A stretch of 33,922 nt of DNA from Pseudomonas parasichuanensis (GTDB lineage: Bacteria > Pseudomonadota > Gammaproteobacteria > Pseudomonadales > Pseudomonadaceae). This document shows, piece by piece, positions 18,676 through 28,030 of this stretch. Below the pieces are notes generated by a model. That model was not told the DNA's origin. It worked only from the letters and a program-made list of their open reading frames with translations, and searched no databases. Made by a program: the position numbers and the translations under genes. Location: assembly GCF_021601385.1 (NCBI RefSeq), contig NZ_BQHO01000045.1, positions 1 through 33,922 on the forward strand. Reading direction: 5' to 3'. How positions within the stretch are numbered: position 1 is the stretch's first letter; each line of letters starts with the position of its first letter.

Positions 18676-19008
18676 TCAGATTTCGTCGAAGTCCAGCTTC
18701 TCGCCGGCACGCTCCCAGACGATGCGCTCAAGCATCTCGCCGAGCAGCTCCTCGGTTTTCTCGCACGTCCACTTGCCGCTTTCTTCGTCGTAGTCGAAGT
18801 GGAAACCGCCGGACTTGTCCGCCAGCCACAACTGGCGCAGTGGCTCCTGGCGGCTGAAGATCAGCTGGCTGCCGTTGTCGAACTTGATGGTCAGGACACC
18901 GGCGGAGTTTTCCATGTCCAGGTCCAGGTCGCTCTCGTCGAACAGGTCTTCCAGGGCCTGTTGGGTCGCGTCGACCAGGTCGTGGAAACGCGCTTCGCTC
19001 AAACTCAT
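18676..19008 (-). CDS. cyaY: Iron donor protein CyaY (bacterial frataxin)
   Basis: A 110-residue frataxin, the usual length. The acidic first helix runs MSLSEARFHDLVDATQQALEDLFDESDLDLD and carries the iron-binding acidic ridge. It is followed by the beta sheet with GVLTIKFDNGSQLIFSRQEPLRQLWLADKSGG. It binds iron and modulates iron-sulfur cluster assembly on IscS. The start at 19008 fits the family; an ATG two codons upstream would add MH. It is divergent from lptM across 274 bp that hold a REP-like repeat. Confidence 0.93.
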   Translation of the reverse strand: MSLSEARFHDLVDATQQALEDLFDESDLDLDMENSAGVLTIKFDNGSQLIFSRQEPLRQLWLADKSGGFHFDYDEESGKWTCEKTEELLGEMLERIVWERAGEKLDFDEI

Positions 19009-19137
19009 GTGCATGGACCTCGAAAAATGGCTGCGTTGCAAGCAAGGCGGGGAAGATACGGGCGCCAGCAGCTGAATGCAAAGACTAGCGGATACCTGGG
19101 CCAGCCCGTTCACGGTCAAACCCTTTCCCACAACGCG

Positions 19138-19170
19138 CCTGTGGGCGTGGGTTTACCCGTGAAGGCGCCG
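19138..19170. repeat. Degenerate single REP element
   Basis: CCTGTGGGCGTGGGTTTACC followed by CGTGAAGGCGCCG matches the common 35-bp P. putida REP (CCTGTAGGAGCGGGTTTACC...) with several changes. It lies alone between cyaY and lptM. It is a different REP type from the pairs at 10751 and 13340. Confidence 0.65.
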
Positions 19171-19240
19171 ACGTTGACAGCTCAAGGATAACGCCGCCCG
19201 GCGGGCCGGCCCTTGCATAGGCAATCGGGTGGTCGCTCGG

Positions 19241-19246
19241 TATACT
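19241..19246 (+). promoter_or_regulatory. Likely -10 of the lptM-lysA promoter
   Basis: TATACT is a near-consensus -10, 37 bp before the lptM ATG. A TTGCAT at 19213-19218 resembles a -35 but the spacing of 22 bp is too long, so the -35 is unclear. Confidence 0.45.
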
Positions 19247-19282
19247 CGGGCGCAATACTGCTTATTTCAAAGGATTTCACCA

Positions 19283-19498
19283 ATGAAGCGCCTGATTTCC
19301 TCCCTCGCGGCGCTGGTCGCGGTTGCCCTCCTCGTTTCGGCCTGCGGTCAGAAGGGCCCTCTGTACCTGCCGGAAGATGGCAAGAACGGCAAAGGCCCGA
19401 GCAAGTCGCACCAGCAGCACAAGCACGCCCAGCCGGCCCAACCGGTCCAGCCGCAAGAAGAGCTGGAGCCGCAGCCAGAGCCGTCTTCCGCGCAGTAA
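19283..19498 (+). CDS. lptM: LptM (YifL-like) small outer-membrane lipoprotein
   Basis: A 71-residue lipoprotein. The signal peptide is MKRLISSLAALVAVALLVSA and the lipobox LVSAC gives the lipidated cysteine at residue 21. The CGQKGPLYLP that follows is the hallmark of the LptM/YifL family, which helps LptD fold and mature its disulfides in the outer membrane in E. coli. The tail is a disordered stretch rich in Q, P, H and E. An AAAGGA site precedes the start. Its stop is nine bases before lysA, so it is the first gene of the lysA-dapF run. Confidence 0.9.
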   Translation: MKRLISSLAALVAVALLVSACGQKGPLYLPEDGKNGKGPSKSHQQHKHAQPAQPVQPQEELEPQPEPSSAQ

Positions 19499-19507
19499 GG
19501 AAATCCC

Positions 19508-20755
19508 ATGGATGCATTCAACTACCGCGGCGGCGAGCTGTTCGCGGAAGGGGTGGGCCTGTCGGCCATCGCCGAACGCTTCGGCACCCCCACCTACGTG
19601 TATTCGCGCGCCCACATCGAGGCCCAGTACCGTAGCTATACCGATGCCCTGCAGGGGGTCGAGCACCTGGTCTGCTTCGCGGTCAAGGCCAACTCCAACC
19701 TGGCCGTGCTGAACCTGCTGGCCCGTATGGGCTCGGGTTTCGACATCGTCTCCGGCGGTGAGCTGGAGCGCGTACTGGCAGCCGGCGGGCGTGCCGATCG
19801 CGTGGTGTTCTCCGGCGTCGGCAAGACCCGCGAAGACATGCGCCGCGCGCTGGAAGTCGGCGTGCATTGCTTCAACGTCGAATCCACCGACGAACTCGAG
19901 CGCCTGCAAGTGGTGGCCGCCGAGCTGGGCAAGGTGGCCCCGGTGTCGCTGCGGGTGAACCCGGACGTCGATGCCGGCACCCATCCGTACATTTCCACCG
20001 GCCTCAAAGAGAACAAGTTCGGTATCGCCATCGCCGATGCCGAAGCCATCTACGTGCGCGCTGCGCAGCTGCCAAACCTGGAAGTGGTCGGCGTCGACTG
20101 CCACATCGGTTCGCAACTGACCACCGTCGAGCCATTCCTCGATGCCCTGGACCGCCTGCTGGTGCTGGTCGACCGCCTGGCCGAATGCGGCATCCACCTG
20201 CGCCACCTGGACCTGGGCGGCGGTGTCGGTGTGCGTTACCGCGATGAGCAGCCGCCGTTGGTGGCCGACTACATCAAGGCCATCCGCGAGCGCGTCGGCG
20301 ACCGTGACCTGGCCCTGGTGTTCGAGCCGGGCCGCTACATCGTGGCCAATGCCGGCGTGCTGCTGACCCGCGTGGAATACCTCAAGCACACCGAGCACAA
20401 GGACTTCGCCATCATCGACGCGGCGATGAACGACCTGATCCGCCCGGCCCTGTACCAGGCCTGGATGGGCGTCAGTGCAGTCATGCCCCGTGAAGGTGAA
20501 GGCCGGGCCTACGACCTGGTCGGGCCGATCTGCGAGACCGGCGATTTCCTGGGCAAGGACCGTGTGCTGAACCTGGCCGAAGGCGACCTGCTGGCCGTGC
20601 AGTCCGCCGGCGCCTATGGTTTTGTCATGAGCTCGAACTACAACACCCGTGGCCGCTGCGCCGAAGTACTGGTCGATGGCGACCAGGCCTTCGAAGTGCG
20701 TCGCCGCGAAACCATTGCTGAACTGTTCGCCGGCGAAAGCCTGCTGCCGGAGTGA
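19508..20755 (+). CDS. lysA: Diaminopimelate decarboxylase
   Basis: A 415-residue PLP enzyme of fold type III that makes lysine from meso-diaminopimelate. The PLP lysine is K60 in [10 protein letters not shown]. Other marks are the glycine-rich phosphate loop [12 protein letters not shown], the [11 protein letters not shown] segment and [14 protein letters not shown], which carries the active-site cysteine from the partner subunit. An AAGGAAA ribosome binding site lies between lptM and its ATG. It is followed by dapF after four bases, which puts two lysine and peptidoglycan steps side by side. Confidence 0.97.
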   Translation: MDAFNYRGGELFAEGVGLSAIAERFGTPTYVYSRAHIEAQYRSYTDALQGVEHLVCFAVKANSNLAVLNLLARMGSGFDIVSGGELERVLAAGGRADRVVFSGVGKTREDMRRALEVGVHCFNVESTDELERLQVVAAELGKVAPVSLRVNPDVDAGTHPYISTGLKENKFGIAIADAEAIYVRAAQLPNLEVVGVDCHIGSQLTTVEPFLDALDRLLVLVDRLAECGIHLRHLDLGGGVGVRYRDEQPPLVADYIKAIRERVGDRDLALVFEPGRYIVANAGVLLTRVEYLKHTEHKDFAIIDAAMNDLIRPALYQAWMGVSAVMPREGEGRAYDLVGPICETGDFLGKDRVLNLAEGDLLAVQSAGAYGFVMSSNYNTRGRCAEVLVDGDQAFEVRRRETIAELFAGESLLPE

Positions 20756-20759
20756 ACCC

Positions 20760-21590
20760 ATGCTGCTGCGCTTTACTAAAATGCACGGGCTGGGCAACGA
20801 CTTCATGGTCCTCGACCTGGTCAGCCAGCACGCGCATATCCAGCCCAAGCACGCCAAGCAATGGGGTGACCGCAACACCGGCATCGGCTTCGACCAACTG
20901 CTGATCGTCGAGGCGCCGAACAATCCGGACGTGGACTTCCGCTACCGGATCTTCAACGCCGATGGCTCCGAGGTCGAGCAGTGCGGCAACGGCGCGCGCT
21001 GCTTCGCCCGCTTCGTGCTGGACAAGCGCCTGACCGCGAAAAAACGCATCCGCGTCGAAACCAAGAGCGGCATCATCGAGCTGGACGTGCGCAACGACGG
21101 CCAGATCTGTGTCGACATGGGCCCGCCGCGTTTCGTCCCGGCCGAGATCCCGTTCATCGCCGATGAGCAGGCTTCGAGCTACCCGCTGGAAGTCGACGGC
21201 CAGGTGCACCAGATCGCTGCCGTGTCGATGGGCAACCCGCATTCGGTGCTGCGTGTCGATGACGTGCGCAGCGCGCCGGTGCATGAGCTGGGGCCGAAGA
21301 TCGAGCACCATCCGCGCTTCCCGCAGCGGGTCAATGCCGGCTTCATCCAGGTCGTCGACCGCCACCGCGCCAACCTGCGGGTGTGGGAGCGTGGCGCGGG
21401 CGAGACCCAGGCTTGCGGTACCGGTGCCTGCGCCGCCGCCGTCGCGGCCATCGCCCAGGGCTGGATGGACTCGCCGGTGACCATCGACCTGCCAGGCGGG
21501 CGCCTGAGCATCGAGTGGGCTGGCCCCGGCCAACCGGTACTGATGACCGGCCCGGCTGTACGTGTATTCGAAGGACAGGTTCGTCTTTAA
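20760..21590 (+). CDS. dapF: Diaminopimelate epimerase
   Basis: A 276-residue cytoplasmic enzyme interconverting LL- and meso-diaminopimelate without a cofactor. The two catalytic cysteines are C75 in [13 protein letters not shown] and C219 in [14 protein letters not shown]. The N-terminal [11 protein letters not shown] is typical. The ATG at 20760 gives the family start; a longer frame into lysA has no meaning. It is placed between lysA and the DUF484 gene in a tight run, as in P. aeruginosa and E. coli. Confidence 0.97.
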   Translation: MLLRFTKMHGLGNDFMVLDLVSQHAHIQPKHAKQWGDRNTGIGFDQLLIVEAPNNPDVDFRYRIFNADGSEVEQCGNGARCFARFVLDKRLTAKKRIRVETKSGIIELDVRNDGQICVDMGPPRFVPAEIPFIADEQASSYPLEVDGQVHQIAAVSMGNPHSVLRVDDVRSAPVHELGPKIEHHPRFPQRVNAGFIQVVDRHRANLRVWERGAGETQACGTGACAAAVAAIAQGWMDSPVTIDLPGGRLSIEWAGPGQPVLMTGPAVRVFEGQVRL

Positions 21591-21603
21591 GCGAGTAACC
21601 GCC

Positions 21604-22302
21604 ATGACCGATCAGCCTCAGGTTGTACCCGAACTCGACGCCGACGCGGTGGTCGCCTACCTGCGCGCCCACCCCACGTTCTTCGCCGAGCATGACGAGC
21701 TGCTGATCGAGCAGCGCATCCCCCACCAGCGCGGCGACAGCGTGTCGCTGGTGGAGCGCCAGCTCAAGCTGCTGCGTGACCGCAACATCGAGATGCGCCA
21801 TCGCCTGTCGCAGCTGATGGACGTGGCCCGCGACAACGACCGGCTGTTCGACAAGACCCGCCGGCTGATCCTCGACCTGCTGGATGCCGGCAGCCTGGAA
21901 GAAGTGGTGATGGCGGTCGAAGACAGCCTGCGCCAGGAATTCAAGGTGCCCTTCGTCAGCCTGATCCTGTTCGGCGAGAATGCCGCGCCGGTCGGCCGCT
22001 GGGTGTCCGGCAGCGAGGCCCAGCAGGCCATCGGCGGCCTGATCGGTGGCGGCAAGACCATCAGCGGCAGCCTGCGCGAACACGAGCTGGCCTTCCTGTT
22101 CGGCCATGAACAGCACAAGGAAGTCGGCTCCAGCGCCGTGGCCACCCTGGAGTACCAGGGCCTGCATGGCGTGCTGGCGATCGGCAGCCGCGACCCGCAG
22201 CACTACAAGAGCAGCGTCGGCACCCTGTTCCTCAGCTACATCGCCGAAGTGCTGGGCCGCGTGGTGCCACGCTTCACCCAGACGCTACGCTCGGTGCGCT
22301 GA
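21604..22302 (+). CDS. DUF484 family protein
   Basis: A 232-residue soluble protein of the DUF484 (YigA) family, always found between dapF and xerC. It has an N-terminal helical part ([19 protein letters not shown]), a coiled coil ([21 protein letters not shown]), then a GAF-like domain ending in [15 protein letters not shown]. The function is unknown. The start at 21604 is chosen from the family N-terminus. Its stop shares one base with the xerC ATG (TGATG), so translation is coupled. Confidence 0.92.
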   Translation: MTDQPQVVPELDADAVVAYLRAHPTFFAEHDELLIEQRIPHQRGDSVSLVERQLKLLRDRNIEMRHRLSQLMDVARDNDRLFDKTRRLILDLLDAGSLEEVVMAVEDSLRQEFKVPFVSLILFGENAAPVGRWVSGSEAQQAIGGLIGGGKTISGSLREHELAFLFGHEQHKEVGSSAVATLEYQGLHGVLAIGSRDPQHYKSSVGTLFLSYIAEVLGRVVPRFTQTLRSVR

Positions 22303-23201
22303 TGGAGCGCCAGCTGGAGGCTTATTGCGCGCACCTGCGCAACGAGCGCCAGGTGTCCGAACACACCCTGCTGGCCTACCGCCGTGACCTGGAAAAGGTC
22401 ATTGCCTACTGCTCCAGCCAGGGTATTGGCGGCTGGGCGGCGCTGCAGGTCCAGCAGCTGCGCCAGCTGGTGGCGCGCCAGCACCATCACGGGCAGTCCT
22501 CGCGCAGCCTGGCACGCCTGCTTTCGGCGGTGCGTGGGCTGTATCGCTACCTGATCCGCGAAGGCCTGTGTCAACACGACCCGGCCAGTGGCCTGTCGCC
22601 CCCCAAGGGCGAGCGGCGCCTGCCCAAGGTACTCGACACCGACCGCGCCCTGCAGTTGCTCGATGGCGGCGTGGATGACGACTTCATCGCCCGGCGCGAT
22701 CAGGCCATTCTCGAACTGTTCTACTCCTCCGGCCTGCGCCTGTCGGAACTGGCCGGCCTCGACCTGGACTATCTCGACCTCACCGCCGGGCTGGTACAGG
22801 TGCAGGGCAAGGGCAGCAAGAGCCGCGTGCTGCCGGTTGGGCGCAAGGCGCGCGAGGCGCTGCAGGCATGGCTGCGCCTGCGCGGTATCGGCGGGCCACA
22901 GGACGGCGCGGTGTTCATTACCCGCCAGGGCAAGCGCCTCAGCCCACGGGCCATTCAGCTGCGGGTCAAGACCGCCGGCGAGCGCGAGCTTGGCCAGCAC
23001 CTGCACCCGCACATGCTTCGCCATTCCTTCGCCAGCCACCTGCTGGAATCGTCCCAGGACCTGCGCGCGGTGCAGGAGATGCTCGGCCACGCCGACATCG
23101 GCACCACGCAGATCTACACCCACCTGGACTTCCAGCACCTGGCCGCGGTGTACGACAGCGCCCACCCCCGGGCCAAACGCAGCAAGGGCACAGACTCATG
23201 A
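22302..23201 (+). CDS. xerC: Tyrosine recombinase XerC
   Basis: A 299-residue site-specific recombinase that with XerD resolves chromosome dimers at dif. The catalytic set is complete: R146 (GLRLSEL), a lysine in GKGSKSR near 170-173, H237 and R240 in [10 protein letters not shown]263 in [10 protein letters not shown], and the nucleophile Y272 in IYTHLDF. The N-terminal SAM-like core-binding domain covers about 1-100. P. aeruginosa calls the same gene sss. It overlaps the DUF484 gene by one base and the HAD gene by four bases (ATGA). It is the housekeeping enzyme, not a phage integrase. Confidence 0.95.
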   Translation: MERQLEAYCAHLRNERQVSEHTLLAYRRDLEKVIAYCSSQGIGGWAALQVQQLRQLVARQHHHGQSSRSLARLLSAVRGLYRYLIREGLCQHDPASGLSPPKGERRLPKVLDTDRALQLLDGGVDDDFIARRDQAILELFYSSGLRLSELAGLDLDYLDLTAGLVQVQGKGSKSRVLPVGRKAREALQAWLRLRGIGGPQDGAVFITRQGKRLSPRAIQLRVKTAGERELGQHLHPHMLRHSFASHLLESSQDLRAVQEMLGHADIGTTQIYTHLDFQHLAAVYDSAHPRAKRSKGTDS

Positions 23202-23893
23202 GCATCAAGCTGATCACTTTCGATCTGGATGACACCTTGTGGGACACCGCGCCGGTGATCGCCAGTGCAGAAGTCGTATTGCGCGACTGGCTCGAAGCCA
23301 ACGCGCCGGTGCTGGGCGCGGTGCCGGTCGAGCACCTGTTCGCCATCCGTGAGCGCCTGGTGCAGGCCGAGCCCGGCCTCAAGCACCGCATCAGCGCCCT
23401 GCGCAGGCGGGTGCTGTTCCACGCCCTGGAAGAAGTCGGCTACAGCGAGAAGCACGCCCAGGAGCTTGCCAACGAAGGCTTCGAGGTGTTCCTGCATGCA
23501 CGGCACCAGGTCGAGGTGTTCCCCGAGGTGCAGCCGGTGCTGGAAATCCTGCGCCACCAGTACACGCTCGGGGTGGTCACCAATGGCAACGCCGACGTGC
23601 GCCGCCTGGGCCTGGCGGACTACTTCCGCTTTGCCCTGTGTGCCGAAGACCTGGGCATTGGCAAGCCGGACCCGGCGCCGTTCATGGAGGCGCTGAAGCT
23701 CGGTGGAGTGGACGCAGGGGCGGCAGTGCACATCGGCGATCACCCGGGCGACGATATTGCCGGGGCCCAACGTGCCGGGCTGCGCGCGGTGTGGTTCAAC
23801 CCGCAGCACAAGGCCTGGGCGGGCGAGCAGGCGCCGGATGCCGAGATTCAGCGTTTGTCGCAGTTGCCCGAGGTGCTGGCGCGCTGGCGCTGA
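23198..23893 (+). CDS. HAD-family phosphatase (YigB-like)
   Basis: A 231-residue cytoplasmic HAD hydrolase. Motif I is DLDDTLWD with the nucleophile D9 and acid D11, motif II is the T in VVTNGNAD, motif III the lysine in GIGKPDP, and motif IV is [13 protein letters not shown] helical cap lies between motifs I and II. Its place after xerC and its length match E. coli YigB, a flavin-pathway phosphatase, but the true substrate cannot be read from sequence. It overlaps xerC by four bases. Its natural terminator is probably the repeat copy at 23922-23948, which has lost part of its hairpin. Confidence 0.88.
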   Translation: MSIKLITFDLDDTLWDTAPVIASAEVVLRDWLEANAPVLGAVPVEHLFAIRERLVQAEPGLKHRISALRRRVLFHALEEVGYSEKHAQELANEGFEVFLHARHQVEVFPEVQPVLEILRHQYTLGVVTNGNADVRRLGLADYFRFALCAEDLGIGKPDPAPFMEALKLGGVDAGAAVHIGDHPGDDIAGAQRAGLRAVWFNPQHKAWAGEQAPDAEIQRLSQLPEVLARWR

Positions 23894-23921
23894 CATTGTG
23901 GGGCGGCACAAAACCGAAAGG

Positions 23922-23948
23922 CACAAAAAAACCCGCAGCGACGGTGGG
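23922..23948. repeat. Left copy of the 27-bp terminator-derived direct repeat
   Basis: The sequence CACAAAAAA(A)CCCGCAGCG followed by ACGG(T)GGG matches 25179-25205 at 25 of 27 positions, with differences only at the bracketed bases. In this copy the hairpin arm is incomplete because GTGGGG replaces GCGGGC. It sits just after the HAD stop codon and borders a low-GC two-gene cassette. Confidence 0.8.
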
Positions 23949-23958
23949 GACTCGATGC

Positions 23959-24408
23959 TTAGGCCCGCCTGTGCGCACCTTGAGGACGCATAGCCCACCA
24001 TAAGGTGCCACCCTTGATGACCTCAGAGATAACAATCAATCCAAGCATCAGCCAGATGTTGTAGCCAGGCATCAAGCTCGCCCAGATTGACAGAACCGAA
24101 AGTGACGGCGTCATCGAAAGCAACCGAAATGGTATCTGCGCAATCCCTAGGGAAACCCCAAGCCTGAGTCCAAGCAGCAGCAGAAATGCACTAAATACGA
24201 TCGATATCTGAAGCACCATACTCATGACTGCGATCAAGCTTGCTACTAAACCCTGCTCGGTCAACAAACCAACCATTATCTTGGCATCAGTGATGAACGG
24301 AACACGTCCAAGACGGGTACTACCGATGAGATAGTAGAGAATGTAGAACGCATCCAGAGCGCCCCAGACCTGAAGCACCCAGCGCTGAATTCTGCGGTTA
24401 TCGGGCAT
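23959..24408 (-). CDS. Small integral membrane protein of unknown function
   Basis: A 149-residue protein with about four membrane spans: near residues 16-33 (ALDAFYILYYLIG), 55-82 (VASLIAVMSMVLQISIVFSA onward), 95-110 and 120-142 (NIWLMLGLIVISEVIKGG). The MPDNRR start at 24408 has an AAAGG site four bases upstream on the transcript; the ATG one codon before is also possible. It overlaps the end of the upstream gene by 11 bp, so the two form an operon. I do not recognise the family. Base composition is clearly more AT-rich than the flanking xerC and sutA genes. A membrane partner or immunity role next to a soluble protein is a guess. Confidence 0.7.
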   Translation of the reverse strand: MPDNRRIQRWVLQVWGALDAFYILYYLIGSTRLGRVPFITDAKIMVGLLTEQGLVASLIAVMSMVLQISIVFSAFLLLLGLRLGVSLGIAQIPFRLLSMTPSLSVLSIWASLMPGYNIWLMLGLIVISEVIKGGTLWWAMRPQGAHRRA

Positions 24409-25090
24409 CATGCCTTTCTGGGTGCTCGTAGGTCTCATGCGGTAGCACTGGTTGCCAGTACCATGACTTGCCACTGATCTGCCATTTATCGTCACCTTCC
24501 AGATACCGTTGAGTTACGGCACGCAGCTTCCCGTAAGGATGGACCACCGACCTGGATGCCAGATGATCATCATGACTGTCCAGTGGTACCCACTGCTGAG
24601 TCACGACACGGGTAGTGTTATCGAAGTCCTTGCCTTCGGAACCAAACACCCTCCCTTCATCACCAAGTGAGCCGAGACGGTTCTGCAGCATGGCAAACGT
24701 ATTCTTCAGCCCATCATAGTCGATGTCGATTGTCCGCCATTTCCCTGGACCCTTCTCAATCTTTGATCGACTGGGTGCTGCCTCTGATACTGGAAAGCAC
24801 TGGGTTGTACCCAAGAAGCCATCGATGCGCATCGGGCGAAAAGGCTCACTGGTCAGAAACAGCCAACTGCCATCCTTGATTTTGTCCAGGACCTTTTCAA
24901 GGTCCTTTTCGGAGTAGCGTTGTCCAAAACGGATACCTCCAGCTTCCAGAAATTCCGTTTTCCCCCAAAGGTACCCGTTGTACAGGAGCGCATGCTTCAC
25001 TTTCGATACAGCAAAGAATGGGTCTTCCACCCTCTCGATATCTTCCTTGCTGAGTTCACTGCGACGAATCAGTTTGTCCAAAACCGGCAT
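24398..25090 (-). CDS. Unrecognised 230-residue soluble protein, lower-GC cassette
   Basis: The protein starts MPVLDKLIRRSELSKED with an AAAGGGAG site just before the ATG. It has no signal peptide, membrane span or cysteine-rich motif. Visible features are a lysine-rich helical part (residues 60-72, SEKDLEKVLDKIK), a middle with TSEPFRPMRIDGFLGTTQCF, and an aromatic C-terminal segment SGKSWYWQPVLPHETYEHP. No catalytic motif is obvious. It is the first gene of a two-gene unit and overlaps the membrane protein gene by 11 bp. Codon use has more A and T endings than its neighbours, which suggests transfer. I cannot name a family. Confidence 0.7.
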   Translation of the reverse strand: MPVLDKLIRRSELSKEDIERVEDPFFAVSKVKHALLYNGYLWGKTEFLEAGGIRFGQRYSEKDLEKVLDKIKDGSWLFLTSEPFRPMRIDGFLGTTQCFPVSEAAPSRSKIEKGPGKWRTIDIDYDGLKNTFAMLQNRLGSLGDEGRVFGSEGKDFDNTTRVVTQQWVPLDSHDDHLASRSVVHPYGKLRAVTQRYLEGDDKWQISGKSWYWQPVLPHETYEHPERHDAR

Positions 25091-25178
25091 CTCCCTTTGC
25101 TTAAGGGGTGATGCTTACCCGGATCACCTCAGGCTCTCTAGCAGACTCGTCCTCTTTACCTGTATGAAAATTCACACC

Positions 25179-25205
25179 CACAAAAAAGCCCGCAGCGACG
25201 GCGGG
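25179..25205. repeat. Right copy of the 27-bp terminator-derived direct repeat
   Basis: This is the matching copy of 23922-23948, with two differences. This copy keeps the complete GC stem and forms the functional sutA terminator. The distance between the starts of the copies is 1257 bp, the size of the added cassette plus one repeat. Confidence 0.8.
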
Positions 25206-25210
25206 CTTCT
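25182..25210 (-). terminator. Rho-independent terminator of sutA
   Basis: AAGCCCGC (25186-25193) pairs with GCGGGCTT (25201-25208) around a seven-base loop, and the minus-strand path continues into six Ts. It lies 15 bp past the sutA stop. Confidence 0.85.
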
Positions 25211-25224
25211 TTGCATTGCGCCAC

Positions 25225-25554
25225 TCAGATAGGGCGGCTGCCGTACTTGTTGTCCGGCTTCTTGGGCGGGTCGGCGACCACGTTGGCCTCGACTTCCTGC
25301 ACCTTGCCACCGCGCGAAAGAAACTCTTCCATCGCCTTGGCCAGGGCATCACGCTCCTTCTGCTTGGCTTCCATGCTCGGCATCTCGTCTACCGAGACGG
25401 CAGCCTTGGACTTGCCCTTGGCGGTCGGCGCGGGGCTGCTGTCGTCATCGCCAGCGTCTTCGGCACCATCGTCGGCGGCCGCTTCGAGGCCTTCATCACC
25501 CTCGTCTTCGTCGCCTACTTCGAGGTCATCATTTTCCAGATCGTCGTCGCTCAT
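25225..25554 (-). CDS. sutA: SutA, RNA-polymerase-binding regulator
   Basis: A 109-residue acidic protein. Residues 1-45 are nearly all D, E, A and G, a disordered acidic tail. The centre (MEAKQKERDALAKAMEEFLSRGGKV) is helical, and the C-terminus ends VVADPPKKPDNKYGSRPI. This matches P. aeruginosa SutA, which binds RNA polymerase and helps transcription in slow-growing cells. A GAGGT site precedes the ATG. It stands alone as a minus-strand gene with its own terminator. In this genome the end of sutA is the place where the two-gene cassette was added. Confidence 0.85.
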   Translation of the reverse strand: MSDDDLENDDLEVGDEDEGDEGLEAAADDGAEDAGDDDSSPAPTAKGKSKAAVSVDEMPSMEAKQKERDALAKAMEEFLSRGGKVQEVEANVVADPPKKPDNKYGSRPI

Positions 25555-25940
25555 GTTCTACCTCATGACTTGCGAAAAGCAGGTTAGTTATAGACCGGTG
25601 CAGCCGTAGACGGCAGTCACCGGTGAAAATTCAACTGGCCGTGGATTGGCCACTGCCTCGGGTGTCCACCTCCTGATGGGAGGCCCGGCACCCAGCAGGC
25701 CCTGCTCCTGGCAAGGCCTGACAAAACTGTTTTGACCCTGGCTGGCCACAGGCTACTGCAAGCCTAGCAAAGGGTGGCGAAGTGTGCGGGTTACTCGTCC
25801 CACACCCTTCGGCGCGCATTCTAGCGCGCTCGCAGAAAAAGCAAAGCTCCATAAACGCCCAATGACTTGTAAGTTTTCGACCAAGGTCGCGAACAGGACA
25901 ACGAAACCGTTTGCACCCGGTAAAACGGCAAATTGCAGGC
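25555..25940. other. Intergenic region between sutA and amtB
   Basis: Apart from the sutA ribosome binding site I see no gene here. Short open frames on both strands lack ribosome binding sites and family similarity. The region must hold the sutA promoter. The part near 25840-25930 is AT-richer, and the amtB terminator follows at 25941. Confidence 0.5.
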
Positions 25941-25965
25941 AAAAAAATGCCCGGCGTACCGGGCA
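25941..25965 (-). terminator. Rho-independent terminator of glnK-amtB
   Basis: TGCCCGG (25948-25954), loop CGTA, CCGGGCA (25959-25965). On the minus strand the stem is followed by seven Ts (25947-25941). It lies 19 bp past the amtB stop. Confidence 0.9.
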
Positions 25966-25983
25966 AGTTTTCCAGCGTTGCGG

Positions 25984-27318
25984 TTACAGGTTGTAGCCGC
26001 GCTCGTTGTGCTGAGCCAGATCGAGGCCGACCGACTCTTCTTCTTCATTGACCCGCAGGCCCATCACCAGGTCCAGCACCTTGAGGATCACGTAGGTGAC
26101 GATGGCGGTGTAGACCACGGTGAACAACACGCCTTTGGCCTGGACCCAGAACTGCGCCGCGATGTCGGTGACCGCGCCGAAACCGCCCAGGGCCGGTGCC
26201 GCGAACACGCCGGTGAGCAGCGCACCGATGATGCCGCCGATGCCATGCACGCCGAAGGCGTCGAGCGAGTCGTCGTAGCCGAGCTTGCGCTTGAGGCTGG
26301 TGGCGCAGAAGTAGCAGACCACGCCCGAGACCAGGCCAATCACCAGCGCGCCCATCGGGCCGACGGTACCAGCGGCCGGGGTGATGGCAACCAGGCCGGC
26401 GACCACGCCAGAGGCAATGCCCAATGCGCTTGGCTTACCGTGGAAGATCCACTCGGCGAACATCCAACCCATTGCCGCGGCGGCAGTGGCGATCTGGGTC
26501 ACCAGCATGGCCATGCCGGCAGTGCCGTTGGCTGCCGCGGCGGAGCCTGCGTTGAAGCCGAACCAGCCGATCCACAGCATGGCCGCGCCCATCAGGGTGT
26601 AGCCGAGGTTGTGCGGCGCCATCGGCGTGGTCGGGTAGCCTTTGCGCTTGCCCAGCACCAGGCAGCAGACCAGGCCTGCGATACCGGCGTTGATGTGCAC
26701 CACGGTGCCGCCGGCGAAGTCCAGCACGCCCCAATCCCACATCAGCGCACCGTCACCGCTCCAGACCATGTGCGCGATCGGCGCATAGACCAGGGTGAAC
26801 CACACGCCCATGAAAATCAGCATGGCCGAGAACTTCATGCGCTCGGCAAAGGCACCGACGATGAGCGCCGGGGTAATGATGGCGAAGGTCATCTGGAAGG
26901 TGATGAACACCGCTTCAGGGAACAGCGCGGTGGCAGAGGTCAGGCCCGACGGCGTGACGCCGTTGAGGAAGGCCTTGGAGAAGCCACCGATGAAGGAATT
27001 CAGGTTGAGCACGCCCTTTTCCATACCTGCGGTATCGAATGCCAGGCTGTAGCCGTAGATCACCCACAGGATGCTGATCAGCCCGGTAATGGCAAAGCAC
27101 TGCATCATCACCGACAGCACGTTCTTGGAACGCACCATGCCGCCGTAGAACAGGGCCAGGCCCGGGATGGTCATGAACAGGACCAGCGCCGTCGAGGTGA
27201 GCATCCAGGCGGTGTCGCCGGAGTTGAGCACCGGGGCGGCAGTTTCCTCGGCCAGGGCCAGCCCTGGCATTACGAGGGACAATAGGGCTCCTAGCCCTGC
27301 GATCTTACGCAGAGTCAT
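25984..27318 (-). CDS. amtB: Ammonium transporter AmtB
   Basis: A 444-residue inner-membrane channel for ammonium. A cleavable signal peptide (residues 1-23, ending ALAEE) is followed by eleven spans typical of Amt proteins. Family marks include MTIPGLALFYGGMVRSKNVLS, DFAGGTVVHINAGIAGLV with the first pore histidine, and DSLDAFGVHGIGGIIGALLTG with the second. The C-terminal tail (GLRVNEEEESVGLDLAQHNERG) is the GlnK-contact region. An AGGAGA site precedes the ATG. It follows glnK by about 48 bp in one operon, so GlnK can block AmtB when nitrogen is plentiful. Confidence 0.97.
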   Translation of the reverse strand: MTLRKIAGLGALLSLVMPGLALAEETAAPVLNSGDTAWMLTSTALVLFMTIPGLALFYGGMVRSKNVLSVMMQCFAITGLISILWVIYGYSLAFDTAGMEKGVLNLNSFIGGFSKAFLNGVTPSGLTSATALFPEAVFITFQMTFAIITPALIVGAFAERMKFSAMLIFMGVWFTLVYAPIAHMVWSGDGALMWDWGVLDFAGGTVVHINAGIAGLVCCLVLGKRKGYPTTPMAPHNLGYTLMGAAMLWIGWFGFNAGSAAAANGTAGMAMLVTQIATAAAAMGWMFAEWIFHGKPSALGIASGVVAGLVAITPAAGTVGPMGALVIGLVSGVVCYFCATSLKRKLGYDDSLDAFGVHGIGGIIGALLTGVFAAPALGGFGAVTDIAAQFWVQAKGVLFTVVYTAIVTYVILKVLDLVMGLRVNEEEESVGLDLAQHNERGYNL

Positions 27319-27366
27319 GTTGTTTTCTCCTGGGGCGTTGGGTTTGGTGAGGCTTTTTTGTAGCGT

Positions 27367-27852
<486 letters not shown>

Positions 27853-27907
27853 CTACGCACTGCCTGGTCACAACGGACTGCATCAGTGCATGGCTCACCC
27901 AGGTCTT

Positions 27908-27923
27908 TGCAGAAACCTTGCCA
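27908..27923 (-). promoter_or_regulatory. Sigma-54 promoter of glnK-amtB
   Basis: Read on the minus strand, TGGCAAGGTTTCTGCA matches the consensus TGGCACG-N4-TTGCA except at two positions, and it keeps the GG and GC at the required spacing. Transcription would start about 12 bp further on, giving a leader of about 190 bases before glnK. Sigma-54 control of glnK-amtB is standard in proteobacteria. Confidence 0.75.
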
Positions 27924-27997
27924 GCTCCGGGAAAACACCAAAAAACAGGTAGTTGCGTGAAACAGTCGGGATTGGCCAGTCGCCAGCAGGGAAAAGC

Positions 27998-28014
27998 TGC
28001 ACAACTTCGGTGCG
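27998..28014. promoter_or_regulatory. NtrC-like binding site 1
   Basis: TGCACAACTTCGGTGCG matches the palindrome TGCACCA-N3-TGGTGCA at 13 of 17 positions, with both GC/TGC ends nearly intact. It lies about 75-90 bp upstream of the sigma-54 promoter on the minus-strand path, the usual enhancer distance. Confidence 0.6.
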
Positions 28015-28030
28015 CGACCTTTGGCCGCCC

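Noticed and set aside
22302-23201. Tyrosine recombinase as a sign of a phage or island
   Set aside because: Its fixed position after dapF-DUF484 and close fit to XerC show it is the housekeeping dimer-resolution enzyme.
25933-27285. 450-codon open frame opposite amtB
   Set aside because: Shadow of amtB caused by GC-rich codons; the product is H/D/Q-rich without motifs.
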